This document shows, piece after piece, positions 59,508-64,000 of a stretch of DNA of 64,000 nt. A model generated the notes under the pieces. It was not told the origin of the DNA. It made no database searches and saw only the letters and a program-made list of their open reading frames with translations. The DNA comes from Flavobacterium sp. J372 (lineage in GTDB: Bacteria; Bacteroidota; Bacteroidia; Flavobacteriales; Flavobacteriaceae), in the NCBI RefSeq assembly GCF_024699965.1, contig NZ_JAJOMZ010000004.1, positions 1,052,001 through 1,116,000 on the forward strand. The letters run 5' to 3'. Position 1 is the first letter of the stretch, and each line of letters starts with the position of its first letter. Position numbers and translations under genes: made by a program.

Positions 59508-60485
59508 ATGGCGAAAGTAAAATACTACTACGATGCGGAAAACCTTGCGTACCGCATCATCAAAAATACACGCCAAAAAAAAATTGGCTATGCACTGCTT
59601 TTCCTGGCGGCTTCAGGGCTGTTCGGGTTCCTGTGCTTTGTAGCGCTTTTGAATACGCCGTATTTTGAAACCCCGAAAGACAAACTGCAGGCGCGCGAGA
59701 TTGAGAACATGAAGCTGCAGTATGAAATCCTTAACCGCCGGATGGATCAGGTGAATGAAGTGCTTGCTAATGTTGAAGACCGCGATAATAACCTGTACAG
59801 GGTATATTTTAATGCCTCTCCAATTCCGGAAGAGCAGCGGAAGGCAGGCTTTGGCGGGGTAAACCGCTATAAAGAGCTGGAGGGCTATAATAATTCAGAA
59901 CTGGTTATCAATACCACTAAAAGACTTGATGTGATTTCTAAAGAATTGGCTGTACAATCACGCTCGCTCGACGAAATCGCAAAACTGGCAAAAGATAAAG
60001 AGAAACTACTGGCGGCAATACCCGCTATACAGCCTGTAAAAAATGAAGATCTTCGTGCAGTAGCTTCAGGGTTTGGTTATCGCAACGACCCTTTTACCAA
60101 AATACGCAAGTTCCATGCGGGGATGGACTTTTCGGCCAAGACAGGAACACCCATTTATGCTACAGGCGACGGTGTAGTGACGGTGGCCGACAACCGCTCT
60201 TCAGGCTACGGCAACCATATCGTCATTCGTCACGGGTTTGGTTATGAAACGCTTTACGGGCATTTGAGCAAGTATAAGGTTAAGGCTGGCCAGCGCGTGA
60301 AGCGGGGAGACGTTATAGGCTATGTAGGCAGCACCGGCCGCAGCGAGGCGCCGCATTTGCATTATGAAGTACACAAAAATGGCGAGGTTATAAACCCGAT
60401 AAATTTCTATTACGGAAATATTTCTGCTAAAGAATACATTTTAATTTCTAAATTAGCTAACCAGGAAAACCAATCACTCGATTAA
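59508..60485 (+). CDS. M23 (LytM) family cell-wall peptidase
   Basis: The 325-residue protein has one N-terminal membrane helix (about 26-49), a periplasmic coiled coil (ENMKLQYEILNRRMDQVNEV), and a C-terminal LytM domain. Zinc ligands are His203 and Asp207 in KFHAGMDFS and His285 in PHLHYEV; His252 in LYGHLS is the usual catalytic partner. It is predicted to cleave peptidoglycan cross-bridges. It is divergent from alaS, and its stop overlaps the ATG of the MerR gene by one base (TAATG). This order is, from memory, common in flavobacteria. Confidence 0.93.
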   Translation: MAKVKYYYDAENLAYRIIKNTRQKKIGYALLFLAASGLFGFLCFVALLNTPYFETPKDKLQAREIENMKLQYEILNRRMDQVNEVLANVEDRDNNLYRVYFNASPIPEEQRKAGFGGVNRYKELEGYNNSELVINTTKRLDVISKELAVQSRSLDEIAKLAKDKEKLLAAIPAIQPVKNEDLRAVASGFGYRNDPFTKIRKFHAGMDFSAKTGTPIYATGDGVVTVADNRSSGYGNHIVIRHGFGYETLYGHLSKYKVKAGQRVKRGDVIGYVGSTGRSEAPHLHYEVHKNGEVINPINFYYGNISAKEYILISKLANQENQSLD

Positions 60486-60814
60486 TGCAACTTGAACTAG
60501 CTGAAAAGCGCTATTACAGCATAGGTGAACTCGCAAAGGCGTTTAACGTAAACGCATCGCTTATCCGTTTTTGGGATAAAGAGTTTGATGTGCTCAAACC
60601 AAAGAAGAATGCGAAAGGCAACCGCATGTTCACCCCCGAAGATGTAAAGAACCTGCAGCTGATTTATCATCTGGTGAAAGAACGCGGTTTTACCCTTGAA
60701 GGCGCTAAAGTCCACTTAAAGGCTGGGCAGAAAAAGTCGCTCGATAAAATGGAAATCGTCAAAAAACTTGAAGCAATAAAAGCAAATCTAATCAATATTA
60801 AAAACGAACTTTAA
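60485..60814 (+). CDS. MerR-family transcriptional regulator
   Basis: The 109-residue protein has an N-terminal winged helix (YYSIGELAKAFNVNASLIRF, FWDKEFDVLKPKKNAKGNRM) and a short C-terminal coiled coil (LDKMEIVKKLEAIKANLINI). No effector domain or metal-binding cysteines are present. Translational coupling to the peptidase suggests a role in envelope control. Confidence 0.9.
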   Translation: MQLELAEKRYYSIGELAKAFNVNASLIRFWDKEFDVLKPKKNAKGNRMFTPEDVKNLQLIYHLVKERGFTLEGAKVHLKAGQKKSLDKMEIVKKLEAIKANLINIKNEL

Positions 60815-60825
60815 ACACAAAAAAC

Positions 60826-61413
60826 ATGAGAAAGTGGATTATTCCGGTAGTGATAATTGTTATACTTGCTATTTTGGCAATATCATCTTATAACAGCCTT
60901 GTTGGTGTAAGGGCAGAAGCCAGGACGGCCTGGTCTAACGTTGAAAGCAGCTACCAGAGGCGTAATGACCTTATAGGCAACCTTGTAAAAACTGTACAGG
61001 GTGCTGCAGACTTTGAAAGAGGAACGTTGACTGATGTAATTGAAGCAAGATCTAAAGCTACAGCAGTAACTGTAGATCCATCAAACATAACCCCAGAACA
61101 ATTGGCACAATTCCAACAAGCACAGGCAGGTGTGTCAGGCGCATTGTCAAGGCTATTGGTTAGCGTGGAACGTTACCCTGACCTGAAGGCAAACCAAAAC
61201 TTCCGTGACCTGCAGTCTCAGTTGGAAGGTACAGAAAACAGGATTAACGTTGAAAGAAATCGCTATAACGAAGCTGCCAGCAAATACGAAGTTAAAACCG
61301 AAAGTTTCCCAAGCAACATTTTCGCGGGACTTTTCGGATTCGAAAAAATGGCCCGTTTCAAGGCTGAAGAAGGCGCCGAAAAAGCCCCTGAGGTAGAATT
61401 TAATTTTAAATAG
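60826..61413 (+). CDS. lemA: LemA family protein
   Basis: The 195-residue protein has an N-terminal membrane helix (WIIPVVIIVILAILAISSYN) and the helical-bundle LemA domain (EARTAWSNVESSYQRRNDLI, LVKTVQGAADFERGTLTDVI, ENRINVERNRYNEAASKYEV, FPSNIFAGLFGF). The function in bacteria is not settled. It is followed without spacing by two TPM genes, a usual LemA-TPM pairing. Confidence 0.94.
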   Translation: MRKWIIPVVIIVILAILAISSYNSLVGVRAEARTAWSNVESSYQRRNDLIGNLVKTVQGAADFERGTLTDVIEARSKATAVTVDPSNITPEQLAQFQQAQAGVSGALSRLLVSVERYPDLKANQNFRDLQSQLEGTENRINVERNRYNEAASKYEVKTESFPSNIFAGLFGFEKMARFKAEEGAEKAPEVEFNFK

Positions 61414-61851
61414 ATGTCAGCAACCAAAGAGTTTCTCACACCTGAAGAACAGCAGGAGATAGTTAATGCCATTACATTGGCTGAAAAAAACACTTCGGGT
61501 GAGATAAGGGTGCATATTGAAGACCATACAGAAAAACCTCCGCTCGAAAGGGCACAGGAGGTTTTTCATCTTTTAGGGATGGATAAAACTTCGGCGAGGA
61601 ACGGGGTGCTCTTTTATGTTGGCGTACACGACCATACGTTCGCCATTATTGGGGATGAGGGGATAGATAAGGTTGTTGAAGCGGACTTTTGGGACTGCAC
61701 AAAAGATGTTGTTATAGGCCACTTTAAATCGGGTGCATTCAAAGAAGGTCTTGTTGCAGGGATTCTCCGCGCCGGTGAACGCCTAAAGAAATATTTCCCG
61801 TATGCAGATGATGATAAGGATGAATTGCCTAATGAAATCTCGAGAAGCTGA
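61414..61851 (+). CDS. TPM-domain protein, soluble form
   Basis: The 145-residue protein has a TPM (TLP18.3/Psb32/MOLO-1) phosphatase-like domain: IVNAITLAEKNTSGEIRVHI, SARNGVLFYVGVHDHTFAII, GDEGIDKVVEADFW, FKEGLVAGILRAGERLKKYF. There is no signal peptide or membrane helix, so it is the cytoplasmic type. It starts directly at the stop of lemA and overlaps the next TPM gene by one base. Confidence 0.9.
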   Translation: MSATKEFLTPEEQQEIVNAITLAEKNTSGEIRVHIEDHTEKPPLERAQEVFHLLGMDKTSARNGVLFYVGVHDHTFAIIGDEGIDKVVEADFWDCTKDVVIGHFKSGAFKEGLVAGILRAGERLKKYFPYADDDKDELPNEISRS

Positions 61852-62645
61852 TGAAACAATTATTGAATAAATTCTTTGCTATAAGTCTTCTTCTTACAGT
61901 TGTTTCTGGTTTTGCGCAGAAAATTCCGCCTAAACCTTCATTACAAACAAGCTATTACGAAATTGACACGCAGCTTTTAAACGACGCACAAAAGCGGGAA
62001 ATTGAACAAAAACTTATAAGGTATGCAGACTCAACAAGTACACAAATAGTTGTTGTAGTTGTTCCGAATACCGGTGGCGATGATATTGACAGCTATAAAG
62101 TTGACCTGGCACATGCATGGGGTATTGGGCAGGGGGATAAAGACAACGGCGTTTTGCTGCTCATAGCTAAAGATGACAGGAAGGTTGCTATAGCAACCGG
62201 GTATGGTACTGAGCATAGGTTAACAGATGCCTTATCAAACCGTATTATTGACGAGCAGATAATTCCGGCATTTAAGGCAGGCAATTTTTATCAAGGAATA
62301 GATGACGGTACAACTGGCATTATAAAGGCGCTAAACGGAGAGTATAAAGAAGAGCGTAAAAATCTGCGCCGGTCCGGTAATAAGGATGGGATATTTAGTG
62401 TATTACCCTTTATAATTTTAATTATCATAATTATCATAGTAATATCCAGAGGCCGTGGAGGCGGTAACCGCGGTAATCGAGGTGGAGGTTTTGACCTTGC
62501 CGATATACTTATTTTATCAAGCCTGGGTCGTAGTTCAGGTGGAAGCTTCGGTGGTTTTGGGGGAGGCGGAAGCAGTGGCGGCGGCTTTGGTGGCGGATTC
62601 GGAGGCGGTGGCTTCGGCGGCGGCGGGGCATCGGGCAGCTGGTAA
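61851..62645 (+). CDS. TPM-domain membrane protein with Gly-rich tail (YgcG-like)
   Basis: The 264-residue protein has a signal peptide (LLTVVSGFAQ), a periplasmic TPM domain (LNDAQKREIEQKLIRYADST, GIGQGDKDNGVLLLIAKDDR, VAIATGYGTEHRLTDALS), one membrane helix (VLPFIILIIIIIIVISRG) and a tail of Gly, Phe and Ser (SFGGFGGGGSSGGGFGGGFG). The layout matches YgcG-type proteins. The paired soluble TPM gene and lemA are upstream in one operon. Confidence 0.92.
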   Translation: MKQLLNKFFAISLLLTVVSGFAQKIPPKPSLQTSYYEIDTQLLNDAQKREIEQKLIRYADSTSTQIVVVVVPNTGGDDIDSYKVDLAHAWGIGQGDKDNGVLLLIAKDDRKVAIATGYGTEHRLTDALSNRIIDEQIIPAFKAGNFYQGIDDGTTGIIKALNGEYKEERKNLRRSGNKDGIFSVLPFIILIIIIIIVISRGRGGGNRGNRGGGFDLADILILSSLGRSSGGSFGGFGGGGSSGGGFGGGFGGGGFGGGGASGSW

Positions 62646-62709
62646 GTGTTTTGGCATATTTATTGTTTTGCATAATCACAATAACTTTTAACCAATAAAA
62701 CTTTACACA

Positions 62710-63267
62710 ATGAAAAAAATCTTTACTCTGGCTGCTATTTTAGCAGCATCATTTGCATTTGCTCAGGAAACTGAACAAACGGAATCATCGGTTAGTAAAA
62801 AGCACCAGTTCTCGGCAAATTTCCAATATTCGGAGCCCAGCCAGATTGGTATTCAGTATGAGCATAAAAAAGATGTTAAGGGCAAGTATGCGTCATCGCA
62901 TGTAGTAAATGTAGGCTACGGCTTGATGGATTATGAAGAAAAGGGCTTTTCGACCGACGGCAGCGGTTTCGTAATTGAACTGGGTAGCCGTACTTATTTT
63001 AATGATGTTCACAACGGATTCTATTATTCCAATTTCCTTTCTTACGGAAATATTAAGTTTGACGAAAATGGTTTTGACGGCACCTATAGCTATTTTTCAT
63101 TCTTTGCGCCTGAACTAGGTTACAAAATACAATTTGGTGGCTTCTCTATTGATCCGTTCATTGGTACAATGTGGAAGTTAGAGATAAAAGGTAAAGGCGA
63201 TATCGACAATAAAAATGTTGAAGAATGGGCTTTCCGTGCAGGGCTTAAAGTAGGCTACAGCTTCTAA
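62710..63267 (+). CDS. Outer-membrane beta-barrel protein
   Basis: The 185-residue protein has a signal peptide (FTLAAILAASFAFAQ) followed by alternating amphipathic strands (HQFSANFQYSEPSQIGIQYE, HVVNVGYGLMDYEEKG, GFVIELGSRTYFNDV, YYSNFLSYGNIKF, WAFRAGLKVGYSF) ending in Phe, as in small 8-stranded barrels. The function is unknown. It lies 64 bp downstream of the TPM gene and may be part of the operon. Confidence 0.8.
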   Translation: MKKIFTLAAILAASFAFAQETEQTESSVSKKHQFSANFQYSEPSQIGIQYEHKKDVKGKYASSHVVNVGYGLMDYEEKGFSTDGSGFVIELGSRTYFNDVHNGFYYSNFLSYGNIKFDENGFDGTYSYFSFFAPELGYKIQFGGFSIDPFIGTMWKLEIKGKGDIDNKNVEEWAFRAGLKVGYSF

Positions 63268-63334
63268 ACATTGCATACCACGATTTATAATGGTAACTTT
63301 GCCCACTGCTAAAGTGGCAATTGCCAGTAAAAGC

Positions 63335-63362
63335 AGGCTTTCCTCCACGGAAAGCCTTTTTC
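63335..63362 (+). terminator. Terminator before era
   Basis: AGGCTTTCC pairs perfectly with GGAAAGCCT around TCCAC, followed by TTTTTC. Confidence 0.8.
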
Positions 63363-63381
63363 ATTTTAAAGATTTAAGTTT

Positions 63382-64000
63382 ATGGAGCATAAAGCAGGTT
63401 TTGTAAATATTATAGGTAACCCGAATGTGGGTAAAAGCACACTTATGAATGCCTTTGTTGGTGAGCGTCTTTCTATCATCACATCAAAAGCGCAGACCAC
63501 ACGCCACCGTATTCTGGGCATTGTAAACGGAGATGATTTCCAGGTGGTGTTGAGTGATACCCCGGGGATAATTAAACCGGCATACGAGCTTCAGTCAAGC
63601 ATGATGGACTTTGTGAAATCGGCCTTTGAAGATGCTGATGTGCTAATTTATATGGTTGAAATAGGTGAGAAAGAACTGAAGGATGAAGCGTTCTTCAATA
63701 AGATTATCAAGGCAAAAATTCCGGTATTAGTGCTTCTGAATAAGATAGACAAATCTACCCAGGAGCAGCTTGAAGAGCAGATGGCGTTGTGGAAGGAAAA
63801 GGTGCCGAATGCTGAAATTTATCCTATATCTGCACTTGAAAATTTCAATGTTGCTAATGTGTTCAACCGTATTCTTGAATTGCTGCCTGCCTCACCACCG
63901 TATTACCCTAAAGATGCGTTAACTGATAAGCCGGAGCGTTTTTTTGTGAACGAAGCCATACGCGAGAGGATACTCGACAATTATGATAAGGAGATACCTT
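63382..64000 (+). CDS. era: GTPase Era, partial (runs off the window)
   Basis: The visible 206 residues hold the G1 loop GNPNVGKST, the G2 area QTTRHRILGI, G3 DTPG, and G4 NKID, followed by the switch to the KH domain linker (AIRERILDNYDKEIP). Era binds 16S rRNA and is required for 30S assembly. The C-terminal KH domain lies beyond the window. Start ATG 63382. Confidence 0.97.
   Translation, partial: MEHKAGFVNIIGNPNVGKSTLMNAFVGERLSIITSKAQTTRHRILGIVNGDDFQVVLSDTPGIIKPAYELQSSMMDFVKSAFEDADVLIYMVEIGEKELKDEAFFNKIIKAKIPVLVLLNKIDKSTQEQLEEQMALWKEKVPNAEIYPISALENFNVANVFNRILELLPASPPYYPKDALTDKPERFFVNEAIRERILDNYDKEIP

Overview
The window comes from a gliding-type member of the Bacteroidota, most likely Flavobacteriaceae (Flavobacterium or a near relative). 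The evidence is a gldK-gldL-gldM-gldN cluster (gliding / type IX secretion motor and core), proteins with C-terminal T9SS sorting domains, an exosortase of the XrtF type, a TonB receptor with a carboxypeptidase-like N-terminal domain, and Bacteroidota-type promoters (TAnnTTTG at -7). Most of the window is chromosomal core. I see no phage, plasmid, transposase, CRISPR array, rRNA or tRNA, and no gene-free stretch longer than about 200 bp.

Layout. 0.05-5.1 kb: an unknown exported protein, rpsO-pnp (minus), a GAF-domain protein (minus), then xrtF and its partner (plus). 5.1-9.8 kb: a probable copper or metal uptake set (HYC_CC_PP protein, TonB receptor, HMA protein) and a porin. 9.8-17 kb, all minus: miaB, a small unknown, a sigma-54 activator, lptE, a TPR-like protein, secG, groES, groEL. 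17-19 kb: an AraC regulator and an aldo/keto reductase. 19.2-27.6 kb, plus: topA, a degenerate arginase-fold protein, gldKLMN. 27.7-30.7 kb: a FAD oxidoreductase and an ABC-F ATPase. 30.7-37.1 kb: small envelope and lipid genes, including divergent App1-type phosphatase and diacylglycerol-kinase genes, a second AraC regulator, a FemAB-like protein and a small HExxH membrane protein. 37.2-47 kb: hutU, a GW-rich lipoprotein, two tandem leucine-rich-repeat T9SS proteins and an aromatic amino acid hydroxylase. 47-55.6 kb, minus: a duplicated lipoprotein / sensor kinase / response regulator module with other lipoproteins. 55.7-59.4 kb: a GSCFA protein and alaS (minus). 59.5-64 kb, plus: M23 peptidase, MerR, LemA, two TPM proteins, an outer-membrane barrel and the start of era.

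A striking property of this copy of the sequence is at least 13 one-base frame breaks in 11 genes. All but the least certain fall in short homopolymers. They include essential genes (alaS twice, topA) and the gliding genes gldK and gldL. The simplest reading is uncorrected homopolymer error in the assembly, so I annotate these as full-length genes with a stated break.

The most biologically interesting points are: the arginase-fold protein that has lost its metal ligands and sits just upstream of gldK; the XrtF pair with no recognisable sorting substrate here; the tandem LRR/T9SS proteins that share a near-identical C-terminal half but have unrelated repeat sequences; the duplicated lipoprotein-kinase-regulator module; a 107-residue HExxH membrane protein; and a tandem 16/17-bp repeat directly upstream of groES.
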